Origin: Epiperipatus broadwayi
Lineage: Eukaryota; Onychophora; Udeonychophora; Euonychophora; Peripatidae
Assembly: GCA_028023455.1 (NCBI GenBank)
Contig: JAQFVV010006654.1
Span: 186,001 to 250,000, forward strand
Reading direction: 5' to 3'
DNA: 64,000 nucleotides
Under the pieces are notes generated by a model. It was given only the letters and a program-made list of their open reading frames with translations, did no database searches and had not been told where the DNA came from. This document shows positions 1 through 12,800 of this stretch, in pieces (the first letter of the stretch is position 1; each line of letters starts with the position of its first letter). Both the position numbers and the translations under genes were made by a program.

Positions 1-2137
1 TGTGTACTGCGTATTAATAATTCAACAATTTTATTATCTAAAAGAATGGTGAAAGTTTTGTCGGATATACATTTGCAAAATCCATAAAAATTTATTTGGA
101 TCGTTTATGCTGAAATTAATGTTTTTTATTAAACCTGATATACTAAAATTACGAATAACAAGCCACTGTATATTATTGCATAAGTGAAAAAAATTATAAA
201 CTGCCATGCTTCATTCGCGATATTCTCAAGTAAAATTTTTAGTTAATGTAAGTTTTTATTCAACAATTTTTTATTGTTTCCTTTAAATAGTTGCATTTTT
301 TACTATCAAATAGAATGGAGCAACATGAAAAGCACATATTTCGGAATGTGTTAATATTTAAGGATACATTATATGTAATCGTTTTACATAAATTTAAAAC
401 AATTGTTTAAGATTGATTTGTGAGCTTGTGGAACACAAACTCGGATAAAAGAAATGTATGGGCAAGTGTAAAAAAATATGTAACATTTCTTTTAGATATA
501 TATATATCACATAAGAAACAAAAAAAAATGAAAATATTTTACTGGCTGAATTGTTCTATACAATAGTTTTGAAGAGAAATCTTAAATAGGAATAGAGAAC
601 ACTTAACTTTTAGAAATTTGGCTAAATGAAATTCCAACAAGGGATTTGATTTCGTTTTAGTATAACAGATAAAAATGTTCAAAAGAATGATATGTGGAAA
701 GAAATTTCCCATCATATGGTAGTATAATGAGTAATGTTATAAAAGATATGAATCGTGATTTTAAAAACTTGCACCCACAATAAGAAAGTAGTTTACTAAG
801 TATAATATTAACTATATGAACGTTCATAATAGAATAAATCAATTAGAATAAAGCAGTTTTAGAGAAAATGTCATATTTAACTAAATTTGGTCACTATAGA
901 ACAGTTTAAATAACGAGATAATTGAATATTAGATATTGATTGTAATGTCCAAAAAGAATGAAGGATTATTTATAAATAGTTATAATTATAGTCTGTGAAT
1001 AATTGTTATATGTAATATTTGCAAAATTATGGTATGAATCCAGTCATTGTTTGAAATTGGTTTAGCACCTGCAGAACAAAAGACATGCTTCTAAGCATTT
1101 TAAAGACTATCAGGATCTTGTTAATGAGGGATGATATCTTGCAAACAGCATTAATGAAAACTGGAATCATGTAGAATACCCAGACTGGGTTTGGAATATA
1201 TGAATAGGTATGTATTTTTTGTTCTAAATGATCTATTGATGAAATACTTCTAAATGGCAATTATAAGGTAACAGTGTTCTGATAGAAGTTGATGTAATAT
1301 GCTGAACAGTTATTTCCAACCTATTTGATTAAACTCGGACTTATAAACAATTTCTTATGCAACAATAATTTATATGTGTGATGTCTTTGTAAAGAAGATA
1401 GCTTCGTGCACTAAAATGACTTTAAAAATGTGGTAACTTTTTATTACATAATGTAATAAATTCTCAATAGTATATAGACCTTTCATACAATTATGTAATT
1501 TTAACAAATTTATACTGCTCAAGTTAGTATGAAAAGTTAAAATTAAACTAATAATAAAGTATTAAATCCATTGAGCCAGTTTTTAGCAGATTACTACCCG
1601 AATCATAGTACTGAATAGAACTGTGCCGTTAAAAATATGCATATATAGTTGGCAAAGACCAATATGTAAATCAGGCACAATATGTAAATTAGAAGTTCCA
1701 TTTTTTTATAGTGGGACTGGAAACTTTTCTATTGATGTAATGAGGACTCTCGCAATAGCCCAAACTTCTTTATATTTTCTTTTTATATCGTCCTTCTCAG
1801 CACATATTTTTCTTACATTGGAGGGAGAAGAGGGGTATCCATAGCTAGCTGATAATCAAAAAAGATAGATCGCTAGCTTTATTGTATGAATATGTGTGCT
1901 AAGTGACTCTGATTGATATGTTACCATGAGATTTACTGTAATGCACAGAGCTACAGGATGAGGTGGGGCATGAAATTTTATATATGACTTGAGGAGTGTG
2001 TTCAATAGATATTCTATCTTTTGTGTTGTTTAAAAGGTTGTTGAGTAAGGGGTGATTTAAAGTTAACTCTAAATGTGTCGTACAGATCTTTCGCTTCGAA
2101 GGTTTATTGCAATATGATGGATGTAAAGCATGCTTAT
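1..2137. other. AT-rich DNA with no recognised gene
   Basis: I see no conserved protein motif, RNA gene or repeat shared with the rest of the window here. Short open frames on both strands are low-complexity and look like chance frames of AT-rich DNA. The stretch could be intronic or intergenic; the sequence does not decide. Confidence 0.5.
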
Positions 2138-2404
2138 CTATGATTTAGATGGGTTATTATTGTCAGCAACTTTGTTAATGTTATTATAAAACTTTCCAAC
2201 TGTTCTTATTAGTGTGCTATATTTATATCCGATATCTGTTAAATCTTTCATAACTTGCATAACTTTTTCTTTCTGTGTATAAAAACCTTTCAGGACTGCA
2301 AGTTTGTGTTTAAATACCACTTTAGACTTGGGATGGTGGTCCCCTCTGCTTTGGATTGGTTTCATATTCATTTTAAAGTCCAGCTTAGCCTTGTTTCTTT
2401 GCCG

Positions 2405-2420
<16 letters not shown>
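2138..2420 (-). pseudogene. possible Penelope-like reverse transcriptase linker fragment
   Basis: A minus-strand open frame of about 85 meaningful residues is lysine-rich and less AT-biased than its surroundings. It contains a stretch reading KHKLAVLKGFYTQKEKVMQVM followed by KDLTDIGYKYSTLI. This resembles the region between the reverse transcriptase and GIY-YIG endonuclease of Penelope-like elements, where a basic KxxxIKGL-type segment precedes an 'NGYP'-type motif. The N-terminal VCVCVCARAR part of the frame is only translated microsatellite. No catalytic motif is visible, so this is a suggestion by pattern only. Confidence 0.28.
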
Positions 2421-2448
<28 letters not shown>

Positions 2449-2449
2449 A
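2402..2449. repeat. compound CG/CA/TA microsatellite
   Basis: About 10 bases of CG, then about 12 units of CA, then about 6 units of TA. It directly abuts the left arm of the large palindrome. A compound array of the same order and orientation sits at the other end of the palindrome (3213-3255). Confidence 0.95.
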
Positions 2450-2450
2450 T

Positions 2451-3183
2451 AATCTACTAGAATAAAACTACAAAATTTTTAAAAAATGCCTATATAAAAT
2501 TGAAGATTAATATTCTTTCCTATAGCCAGCTTCGGCGTATTCCTCCATCTTAAGTAGCAAAAAAAAAAAAATCAATCCTGTGAGAAAGTTTAATAAAACT
2601 TTTATAATTCATTCGCCATTCAGTCAATAACCACAGAACCATATTATTATCCGGCATGTAGAAATTCCAGACAAAAATATGTAATATCAAATAATATAAG
2701 TATAATTAAACAATTTACTAGAATAAAACTACAATTTTTTTTTTTAAATGCCTATATAAAATTGAAGATTAATATCCTTTGCTCTAGCCAGCTTCGGCCT
2801 ATTCCGCTATCTTAAGTTTGCTACTTAAGATGGCAGAATACGCTAAAGCTGGTTATAACAAAGGATATTAATCTTCAATTTTATATAGTCATTTTTAAAA
2901 TATTTTGTAGTTTTATTCTAGTGGATTGTTTTATTATACTTATATTATTTCATATTATATATTTTTGTCTGGAATTTCTACATGCCCTGTAGTAATTTGT
3001 TTCTGTGGTTATTGAATACTGAAGGAATTATAAACGTTTTATTAAACTTTCTCACAGGATTGAATTTTTTTTTTTGCTACTTAAGATGGCGGAATACGCC
3101 GAAGCTGGCTATAGCAAAGGATATTAATCTTCAATTTTATATAGGCATTGTTTAAAAATTTTGTAGTTTTATTCTAGTAGATT
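2451..3183. repeat. 733-bp near-perfect palindrome (foldback, A-B-A/A'-B'-A')
   Basis: The arms are about 2451-2816 and 2824-3183, separated by a 7-base loop; the centre reads ATCTTAAG...CTTAAGAT. Each arm is itself compound. A roughly 108-bp unit A occurs at 2451-2558 and again at 2703-2816 in direct orientation, around a B segment of about 145 bp. The right arm repeats this in inverse (A' about 2824-2930, B', A' about 3077-3183). Unit A carries the less AT-rich string GCCAGCTTCGGCGTATTCC. No protein is encoded. It may be a foldback or miniature transposon, or an inverted duplication of a dispersed repeat. Arm divergence is low but not zero, so it is not a trivial assembly mirror. Confidence 0.9.
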
Positions 3184-3212
3184 GTTTTATTATATTTATG
3201 TTATTTGATATT

Positions 3213-3255
3213 ACACGCACGCACGCACGCACACACACACACATATATATATATT
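3213..3255. repeat. compound ACGC/AC/AT microsatellite
   Basis: Four to five ACGC units, then AC, then AT. It matches the order of the array at 2402-2449 in direct orientation, so the palindrome is bracketed by direct, not inverted, microsatellites. Confidence 0.95.
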
Positions 3256-5255
3256 ATAGTCTTTGGTTTTGACCAAAGATGGGCAGGTGTGCAGCAGATG
3301 TCATTTGTTAAGAAAAAAAATTTTTCTCATAGAATGAATTAATCAAATGAAAAAATTTCATAAAGAATAGTTGTTTTAAAAGCAATCAGAGAAATCGAAA
3401 GTTTATAATGGTCCTATAATATATAAGAGTCATATCTGGAAAATTTGGAGAGAAAATTGTGTGGAGATAATTTTGGAGTATCACAAGTTTGCTTTAATTA
3501 TTAAAAATTAAATAGTGATATCGACTGGTAATATTTATCTATTAAATATGAAATAAATAAGTGAAAACAACGATGTAAATTTAAAATTGTAAAGGTTTGG
3601 CTTGTTCATGATCATGCTTACTGCAAAAAGTCAATTTTTAGGGAAATAGCTCTGAAAGTTTAAATATTATGGGATAGATCATGCTAGGTGGAATTTCTAT
3701 GAGTAGTTAGTAAGATTAGAAAGTATGTGCAAGCTTGTGTATGTGGTCTACATGTATAATATTTTATTTAGTGGGACAATTATAGAAAATTTTATCTCAT
3801 ACAATATACCATTCAATAACAAATTGAAAGGACTGTAATTTCATGTTAGTTTTAAATAAATCTGTAAAAATATTTAGTCATAAATTTTAAATTTAAATTC
3901 TGTCTATTTTTTTTTATATTATAAAATTTTCTTTCAAGTCGTTATCTTTTTTTTCATAAGTCAAAACATGGATAATTTTAAGAAGCAAAGTGATTATTAA
4001 TATTGTGAATAAATTAATACTAAAACTATGTTTGACAATCATTCAAAAGTTTAATACTCAGGTTAGAAGATCAAAAAATTGAATCTGTAATGATTAACAG
4101 TCGGAGGTTATAAAAATGGTCCACACATTTTGGGAGGGTTTTTTTATCATTGTTCCATTGCTCTGAACTCATGTCTCCCAGTTTTTTTAGTTTCACTTTG
4201 CTAATCTAAGGAATTAGTTTTTATACACTTATGATGAAGAAGAGATGTGAGAAATGGTATTCAAAAAGAAGAAGAAAAAAAAACTTTGGGTGAAAATATT
4301 AAATACTAAAAGCAGTTATAAATTATGCTTAGAAAATTAAGCAAAGTGTCAGCTAAGTCATCTACATATCTTCATTGTAAAAGAAAGACGATTCTTTACA
4401 TGAAATAAACAGGAAAAAATACTAGTGCCTAATAGTAATGCAAAACAAAATAAAATTGGAATAAAGTGAAAATGTTTGTATAAAACTTACAACTGATAGA
4501 CTGAGTACCTATCCTGCTAAAATAATGGAGTTTATAATTCTGTAAAAGTTGGAATTATTGAAACAAGTGTAATATCGTAACTAACTTATTAAGCTCAGCC
4601 ATAGACTCTACAAACTTGTATCTGTGAATTGGAAATGCATCTGGAAGAAACGTCTTACTGGAGCCCAAAAAAAAATACAGATTTTTTTTTTAAATATTAA
4701 TTAGAGGAATGGATGCATAATAATTTGGTGAAATAATCGGAGATGCAAAAATAATATGCGATTTCTGAAACTTGTGGCCATTAAAAAGATATGACATTTG
4801 GATTATATGTGCACGCAATAATACTAGTGTGTGTGGTTGAACTTGTACAGCCCAGAGGAGAATGATCATTATGAACTGTGCCCTAAAGAACTCTTAAGTA
4901 TAATTTTATTTTTATTTCTTATTTTATGGTTAAGTGATTGGTTATAGGTTAAAATTATTTATTGAATACATTCGTTAAACGTAGTATAAAATATCCCGGT
5001 ATAAATTGAGGCTAGAGTAAAAAAAAAACAATATACCTTTCTATTATTATTATTATTGTTGTTGTTGTTAATATTGCTTAACCTTAATGCTATTATGAGA
5101 TGAATAAATAAAAGTATAGAATGTTTGTTTAAGAGATTCACAAATATAATTTTATGCTTTTAGTTAAAATTAATATTTAAATGTTTTATCTTATTTACGT
5201 ATTCTTAAAGTTTAATATTGCTATGTCATAGAGTCTGAGAGTTTTGAAATCAGTA
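3256..5255. other. AT-rich DNA with no recognised gene
   Basis: No coding pattern or repeat shared with the rest of the window was recognised. Short poly-A/T runs and a small TTA/TTG tract near 5043-5070 are present; the latter produces a spurious poly-Asn frame. Confidence 0.5.
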
Positions 5256-5259
5256 TATG

Positions 5260-6969
5260 TTAAATAAAATGAACGATGCACATTTCTTATTTTCTAGTAT
5301 TTGAAACTACAATAGTTTTAATTTATTATTATTTAATCATATTAGATTATTGCTAATATTGCTATTCATGCATCAGTAATATAGTTTTTTTTATGAGAGT
5401 CAAATTGTGTTATTTATGCTTATGTGTAGTTGTAAGTGACCCTGGCGTGTGATATAGGTATGCAAAAAGATAGCTGTGTTGGAGGTTGAGATGGAACGTA
5501 GCTCTCTCGTGATTATAATATTAAAATTTTTTAGTGTGTTCAGGAGATCGAGGATGTATTCGCAGTTCCATTTAAATTTGCTCCGCATGATGTTTATGGT
5601 TATTGTAGTCAGAGTGAGCTGTGCATGCCCATCTTCATATGTGTAGTGACAAGGTCCTAACATATTTCATAGCCCTCAGGTAGAAGGTGCACTCTGGGTT
5701 CATGCCACCATTAATTTGTTGTTATATGAATTTCCTTTCCTTACTGATGTATATTTTTCGCCATGCTTGGTATGAAACTGTTAAAAGTTTGTAATGTGTC
5801 ACTGTTTAGATTTTAAAGTATATCATCTACTTTAGGATACTTTAGATTTTAAAAGTATAGCTTATGGAATTGATGCATAATGTTTAGCTGAGCTTTGCTC
5901 GCAATCATTTAGAACCGATAATCCGTCATAATTTAAATTATTATTAATATTTTGGATAAGGAATGTTCATCATATCCAGCCTACAGCTGAAGCAAGTGAC
6001 CGCTGGACTGGTAAAATAGTTAAGTAATACTCATGTTGAGGACATAGAAAGCATTAAATGAGTGAATGTGTATGAACGTGACCTCTAAAATTGCCAATCA
6101 TTCTAGAATTAATAATAGTTAAGGAAAGTAATATGCGGGTAAGCAATAATTCATAGAGGTATTTAGAAGTATTCAGCAAATACTTAGACATAATATTGAT
6201 TTACTATAGCCTAGCCTTAAGGAATTATTTATCTAATGAATTAAAGTTAACAAGTTAAATTTAATTATTAAGCATAGGTGTTACAGTTAGTGTTCTTAAA
6301 ATTTGTCTCAAAAAAGTGTTATCGATACATCAATAGATAGCTGGTCGAAATGTTATATTATTAGTGTTCCTTACTTTGTTCAAGTACCTAAATAAAGTAG
6401 ATTTATATCAAGAGGGGCATAGTTGTAAAAGTGCTAAACACAGAAAAAGGATCATCTTTCAAGGAGGCGGTACAACCCTTATAAATATTTTTTTTGTTAA
6501 TTATTACTCAATAGCTATGAAGATTTATATTATATTGTTAATATTATTTCTCATTTATTTAAGTAATAAACATTGTGTTAATTAAAAATTTTGGTGTTGG
6601 GTTTTAATGTTTTTGGATATCCATAACATCCCGAATTTCAATCATATACAATATTAAATAAAAACATTTAATGTTTATTTCAGTACATAGACATTACGAA
6701 AATTTTGGTTTTTAAATTAATAAATTTATTCTGAAATGTAAGAAATGTTTTAAGAGAACACTTTTGTTGAAATTTTTTATAATTATTATGGCAAACATTT
6801 GGAAGATCTAACTTTAAAGTTAGTGAACATTTCCTAAATTTATTGTGCTATGACGAATATCTCGAGGAGACATAAAATCCCTTTCCCACTCTGGGTATCC
6901 AAGTCGATAGTAAGTTTAGTCAAAATTTTAATTCAGTAAAAATATTTTGGTATAATTCATTGTTTGATA

Positions 6970-7038
<69 letters not shown>

Positions 7039-7055
7039 CATCATCATCATCATCA

Positions 7056-7130
<75 letters not shown>

Positions 7131-7930
7131 CTACTATTATTGGTTGATGAACAGTAGATATTGGCTGGGGTAGATCTAGCGAATATCTACTTGAATTATA
7201 TTTGCTGGGATAGTATTAATTAATAGACAATGAATTTAAAATTACCCACAAAAGCTTCACATTCTGTATTTCAACCCTGAGATTTTAAGACTCTAAGATT
7301 ATAAGATTTTAGGGTATAAAGTTTTGGATTATAAAGTTTCGATTAGACGATAACTGAATAATTTGTTATGACCGGATTAAGGTGACAACAGATCAACTGA
7401 AATGAGTTATTAATTTGGCGAAACTTGGAGCGTGAAAGATAACATTGAGGAGATGGTAACGTTTGAGAGTAGAGATGTGATCGGAGAAAGCGTAGAGTTA
7501 ACAATAGATTAGTTGTAGCTTTGTTTGGGGATTTATGTGAGGGGATACTGAGGTTGTTCTCCTTCTCCCTTAATATAATAGTAATAAGTTGAGGTATTTA
7601 TCAGTGGTATGATTCTGGTATTCTCTGCATATATTGCTCAAATTATTTTATTTATTGAAATATGAAATTTAACACAGCTGAAATTGGTGTACGTGACTGG
7701 TTTGCAAATATGTGAATTGTAAAGTGGTCTATGTTCTTTAGGGGGTTGCAATTTGGCTAGCTTGACTTAAGCTATATAATTCGTGAAGCAATTAACCCCA
7801 GATATTTCAAGTAAAATTATTTTCAAATTTAATAAATTGTTTGCCTTGCGAATTCATAACTTGTAAATCTGTCGCGGCATCGATTTGGTTGGGCAGCTGT
7901 TTCTCCAAGGTTTCAATTTGGAGTCGTGGC
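5260..7930 (+). mobile_element. long dispersed repeat, copy 1 (probable long LTR)
   Basis: This stretch shares ordered blocks with three other places in the window. The block near 5480-5600 (GCTCTCTC..., GGAGATC, CAG.TTCCAT) matches 54925-55010. The block near 5975-6040 (GAAGCAAGTGACCGCTGGACTGGTA) matches 55470-55530 and 33885-33945. The block at 6580-6630 (GGTTTTAATGTTTTTGGATATCC) matches the inverted copy near 63400-63440. The block at 6867-6900 (CATAAAATCCCTTT) recurs in all four copies, and 7185-7290 matches 56655-56760. Copy 1 carries a private ATT/ATC/ACT microsatellite at 6970-7141. It ends near CAATTTGGAGTCGTGGC (7913-7929), the place where other copies have a primer-binding-site-like sequence. 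No protein is encoded. The copies are old and full of small indels. Confidence 0.6.
6970..7141. repeat. ATT/ATC/ACT trinucleotide microsatellite
   Basis: Roughly 170 bp of (TTA)n, interrupted by a (TCA)n block near 7038-7060 and ending in (CTA)n. It gives spurious poly-Leu and poly-Tyr open frames on the plus strand. It lies inside copy 1 of the dispersed repeat and is absent from the other copies. Confidence 0.98.
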
Positions 7931-8569
7931 ATATATTAGAGTTTTTCCCCTTCCATAGTTTTTTTCCCATCTCTATCTCTCTTTTTACACGGTTAGAAAT
8001 TCGATATCTTCATCTCCATCTCTCTCTCTCTCGTTTTTTTTATTTTTTTTCCCTCGTTTTTCTCGTTTATATATATATACCCTAATTTTTACCCTCTAAT
8101 TTTTATCTTCGTTTTCAATAGTCCATTCCAGAAGTGACACTTGATCAAGTCCTAAACGCAGTTATATATCAGCGCTATGATTCTGGCAGCAAGCTGTCAA
8201 AAGTTGGCTCAGTGCATTTAAGATTTTCTTATAAGTTTTTTTTATCTTTTCATATTAAATTGAACAGTACAAGTTTGGTAGAATTACATGATGTAAAAAT
8301 AAAATTTGGAAAGAAGTTCATTTAGTTATTTGAAGATAATTTTGGCAGATCTTTTTGATGAAGATCGTCAACTGTGATATGTTACAAATTATATGATGAG
8401 AGATATCATAAATGTGGTTTCTTTTTAAGACAAAATATTAAGTTGACTGAGAGATTGTAAACATTAAGTTTGCAAGAGCAGAGCTGAGTAAAGCATTGTT
8501 GTAGTATAGGGACAATAGCTACAATCAAGCTATTTAATCACTGAAACACACAGGTTTTTTTACTTACCT

Positions 8570-9030
8570 GTGTTTATATATGTAATATATAGGGTATATG
8601 AGCACAGACTTTCACACGACCCACCACTCTCTACACTATCTCATAATACTGATACACTTGAACACATATATGTTGAAAAGATAAATAATCACCAATATGC
8701 ATATTTCATGCTAAACCAGCAATCATCAGTTGGTCCAGATTACCATCTCTACACATATATGCTATAAGTGCTCAGATGTATATTAAGGATAGCCAATTCT
8801 CATACTTTAATGGACAGGCTTCAATCTACTCCACACTCCAACTCTTCGACCGCCCATCCAATTGAAAATCTGATGATGGAATGCTCAAATGCCACCCTGA
8901 TGTTAAGATTCTTGTCACACCCATGTTGACCTAAAATCAATCTGACCCCTCATGTACAGGACATAATCCAAGCTATTTGTAAACCTCTACTGGAATAAGA
9001 TCAGTTACTAAAGAGGTGTGGCTTTTAAGA
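8570..9030 (+). pseudogene. possible pogo/Jerky-type transposase relic
   Basis: This block is clearly less AT-rich than its flanks. Reading through stops and shifts in one plus frame gives DRLQSTPHSNSSTAHPIENL, then LRFLSHPC, then NLTPHVQDIIQAICKPLLE and DQLLKR. The order resembles the catalytic region of pogo/Tigger/Jerky DDE transposases, where LDNAPSHP is followed by FLPPNxTxxxQPMDQ and a YRxxLL-type end. The central Asp of the DN motif is replaced and several stops are present, so if real it is long dead. Similarity is by eye only. It could instead be another exon-like fragment. Confidence 0.35.
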
Positions 9031-9699
9031 CACATTTTTTCTTTAAATATCTGATGCTTTGTCAACTAATATTCTTGAGGAAACTGGATATTATGTTGAA
9101 AGAAAAGTTCAAATAGATCATCTGTTTTAAAATTAAAATGTAGACGGTCAAAAAACCCCATGCCTACTCTTGTGTCAGAAATGAAGACATTATTCCACCT
9201 ATAAAATAAGAATGCTTAAGGTCTGTGGTAAAAATAACTTTGGGTAATTCCTACTAATTTCCAGAGATTTGAGTTTAATTTTTCTCAGTATAAATAAAGA
9301 AATTTTGATTGCAAGATCTGAGTATCTGATTTGCTTCATTTTGTAATCTAAAAGTAAGAAGGTCGCATAATTAAATTGTGAAGTTGTCTGAAGAGTTAGT
9401 ATGATGTCATTCATTGATTGTTTAATAATGACTTTTGATTGATAGTCTGTTAATTGATCATTACAGCAGTCATTTATAATATTTTCAAAAAACAGCCAAG
9501 TTTCAATGGGAGAGAGCTTTTATGACTGACAATAATAATGTTTTGCAATTATTATGATGGAAAAATTAGTAATTCATTTAAATTCATAAGGAATTTGTAT
9601 TTGATTGTAGACTTTGAGTGAATATGAAGTTTTGATACCTAATAAATATTAAAGTTATTCATGCAGTCACAAAATATAACATAGGATATGTTATTGCCT

Positions 9700-9818
9700 T
9701 GCCCTGTGCAGATTGGCATAATAGATAGAGCATCTGACTTGGAGTCAGGGGTTTCCAGAAATAATTCTGGCACTTGCAAATCTGGAACTTTTTATGAACT
9801 TTTTAACAGTAAAGCCAT
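9700..9818 (+). mobile_element. tRNA-derived SINE, family 2, copy a
   Basis: The head contains an A-box-like TTGGCATAATAGATAGAGCA followed by an anticodon-arm-like hairpin TCTGA-CTTGGAG-TCAGG, close to the D and anticodon arms of real tRNAs. The B-box part is eroded. The tail reads CTGGCACTTG..., TTTTTATGAACTTTTT and TAAAGCCAT. The same tail follows a better-preserved B box at 13463-13480, which shows the two are copies of one family. This is not a functional tRNA gene because the T arm does not fold and the acceptor ends do not pair. Confidence 0.6.
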
Positions 9819-12800
9819 ATATTTTTAATTGCCATTTTAGAATTGATGGGGATACCAAAGCAAAGATCATGAGAGATACATCTTTTTTTACCACAATGGT
9901 GATGCCACCAGATAAATAAAATGATTGAAAGATCAAATGAAGACACATGACAGCTAAACCATATATGAATAAGATTCATTGCCTGGAAATAGTGTATTGG
10001 TTAGAACTTGATTTTTTGGCTTAAACAAATTGCTAGAATATAAAATTATTGTAATTAACTAATGAAGGAGATTATAATATTAATAGTAGATATATGTACT
10101 ATAACTATTTTTCCTTAATGGGAAATGCACTTATTATAACTGCAACTTCTTGAGTGATTTAATGTTTAGTTTTTGAATAAGAAGTGTTTCTTAATTAGAA
10201 TGTTAAAAATAGATAGTGATTATCAAAAAATTGCATTAAATTTGAAATCCTTTTGTGTACGTTTAGACCATGAACATTGTTCTGAGCAATGATTTGCAGT
10301 TTCTAGTTGGACTTTTACACTTGGCTCAAAATCTTGGTTCCATTACTAGTTTTTAGGAATTAATAGAATTAGATATATGATCTCTGTTTGAAAATTTTTC
10401 TGATAAAATAATTTCTGATATGAACATTATATATTACCAAGAGGTTCATCTAAGAATTCTTGGGATTAGACAACCATAAATGATTCTTTTTTATTGTTAT
10501 TGTGCTGTGAGTCTACTTGAATTCATTGTTCTGTATTTAATTTTTTTCACAATATAGTATGATAATATGCTGTTTTGAATTAATATGTAGTATAACTTTA
10601 CAGCATTAGTATTTAAAATGGTCAAGTTGTTGTCACAGATGATAAGATCATGACCCATTACCATATAAATAAATTAGTCTATCTTATCATATTTATAGCA
10701 ATCACTTGCATTACATGAAGATATAACAAAACTTAATCTGGAATATTTAAAGCACAAGAGTGAGTAACATCTGATGCTGATTGTAATGGGAATGGACTGC
10801 ACAAGTTGCAATAAAGCATTTTTTTTTATTAATGTCCTTGATTTATTTTAATGATGGCCTTCCATGAATTTATGGTAATGTCAAGAGTCATCTCAAACAT
10901 AAATTCCTTTGACATCTTACTTAATTGAGCTGAATTGGTGATGAATTTCTAATAGAGTTTGCATTATATGGCTATATACAACTGATATCGCATTGTACAT
11001 ATATATCTGATTAAAAACCTATTTTATGGAATGAACAATTTTGAATTGTTTACTAAGATAATTTTTAAGCAAGATTCTCATTGAATAATTTAAATAGATG
11101 CCAATCTTTGTTATATAAATGTCAATATATTTTATCAGATAAAGAATCATCTCTCATTTAACAATGTAGATTGGCATTGATATAACAAGAGGAGGCCATT
11201 TTTACTTATTTAGTCCCTGAAATAGTTTCAAATCCTTAGCTTTACACATTTGGTAAGACTTTGTGGCAATAAAATAATATAATACTTGATTTTAAATGCT
11301 AATAATATTTTTAGTTTATTATTAGCTGTTTATTGAAGTATTCTAGGCCTACAAAAGCCCTGATTGAAGATAGCTGTAGACTTTATTGTTTTAATTATGT
11401 TACATTTTTGTAACCCAGTTAAATAATCAGATAGAAATAAGTTTGATAATAATGTGGTAATTCGTAAATTTTAATAATACTAATTATTGAAGTAATTCTG
11501 GAAATGTTATTATATCAGTAATCATTTAGCTTCATAAAAGACATTGGCTTCATTTTATTAAATACATCATTCATTTTGTCAATATTAAAATCAACTAATT
11601 TTATTCTGCTGTCATTAATCTGATTTGTGGAAATTTTAATGTGTTTTTTTTATTGTTTGTTTTAAAATGTTACCAATTATTTGTTGAAACAAAGTAGAAT
11701 TAAATACATTTGAAACAGCATTTGTATTAAGTATTGATGATTTATGTTAAGAACAAAATGATTATTGTTGCTGGATATTAGTTCTTTTATTTTTTTTCTA
11801 GGTTTATTTTTATTTGTTCACTCCAAAAGTTGGTCGAGAAGTGGAACTAGAATACCCAGACAATTGACAAGTTCTTATGTTACTAATTTTCCTATTTACT
11901 ATTTTAAATTTTGGTATGTTTTTGTTTTATTTTCAACTTTTTGGTTTGTCTTGTAAATTTCACAAACCATCAGTGTTGATTATTTTATGTTCATATCATT
12001 TATTATTTTTACTTGAAAGAACAATTGCTTAATATATAACTCTCTTCCAAATTGTTTATTTCTTTTGATCTCAATTAAACTATTGACATTAAATTTAAGA
12101 TTAAATCATTGTTACTTATCACAAAATAATAAATTTGATTTCATTTCATGGATATTTTTGTTTACTATGGATATAGATTCTAAATACTCAGATTTTATTT
12201 TTAAAAATATTTAAAAAGCAAGATTGTAATCAAAACAAAAAGCTTATTACAATATCATTTCTTGAAAGATTATTTTCATCTTTTAAAATCAACAAAATCT
12301 TCATTATGTGTCATTTTTAAAAAAAATCTGAATGAATATTTATCTCTTATATCTAACAAATTATATTTTAAAAGTTTAAATTTGTTCAATTTTTATTATA
12401 AAATTATGATCTTTTCATTATCATTATTGTAATTAGACTGATTACCTAGCAAGCTATACTTTTAAATAGCTTATTGATATATTTGCATTGTCGCACAATA
12501 TAACATTCTATTTTTGAAAATAAAGTGTTTCTGTTTAAAATAAATTATTAATAATTTAAATAATTGATTTTTAATAAATATTGTATAAATTATTGTATAA
12601 AAAAATCTAGAATAGTAATAAAATTGCAAATAAACACATGTTTGGTTATGCAAACTATTTTTTCTAAAGAATGTTGTAAAAATGGAATGTCATGCTGCAA
12701 AAGCATTATTTGTCAAAGCAATTAGAAGGCAGAGCTAAACCAATGTTTTCTTTGCTGAATTTTCAAATTTATTACCATCTATGGTATATTTTTGAACTAA

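Noticed and set aside
2255-2449. Plus-strand frame ending in poly-Thr/His
   Set aside because: Its end is translated CA microsatellite and the rest is antisense to a more coding-like minus frame; no domain.
6960-7173. Plus-strand poly-Leu/Ser and poly-Tyr/His open frames
   Set aside because: These are only the three frames of the TTA/TCA/CTA microsatellite.
9708-9760. Functional tRNA gene
   Set aside because: D and anticodon arms look tRNA-like, but the T arm is eroded and the acceptor ends do not pair. A second copy with the same tail makes it a SINE.
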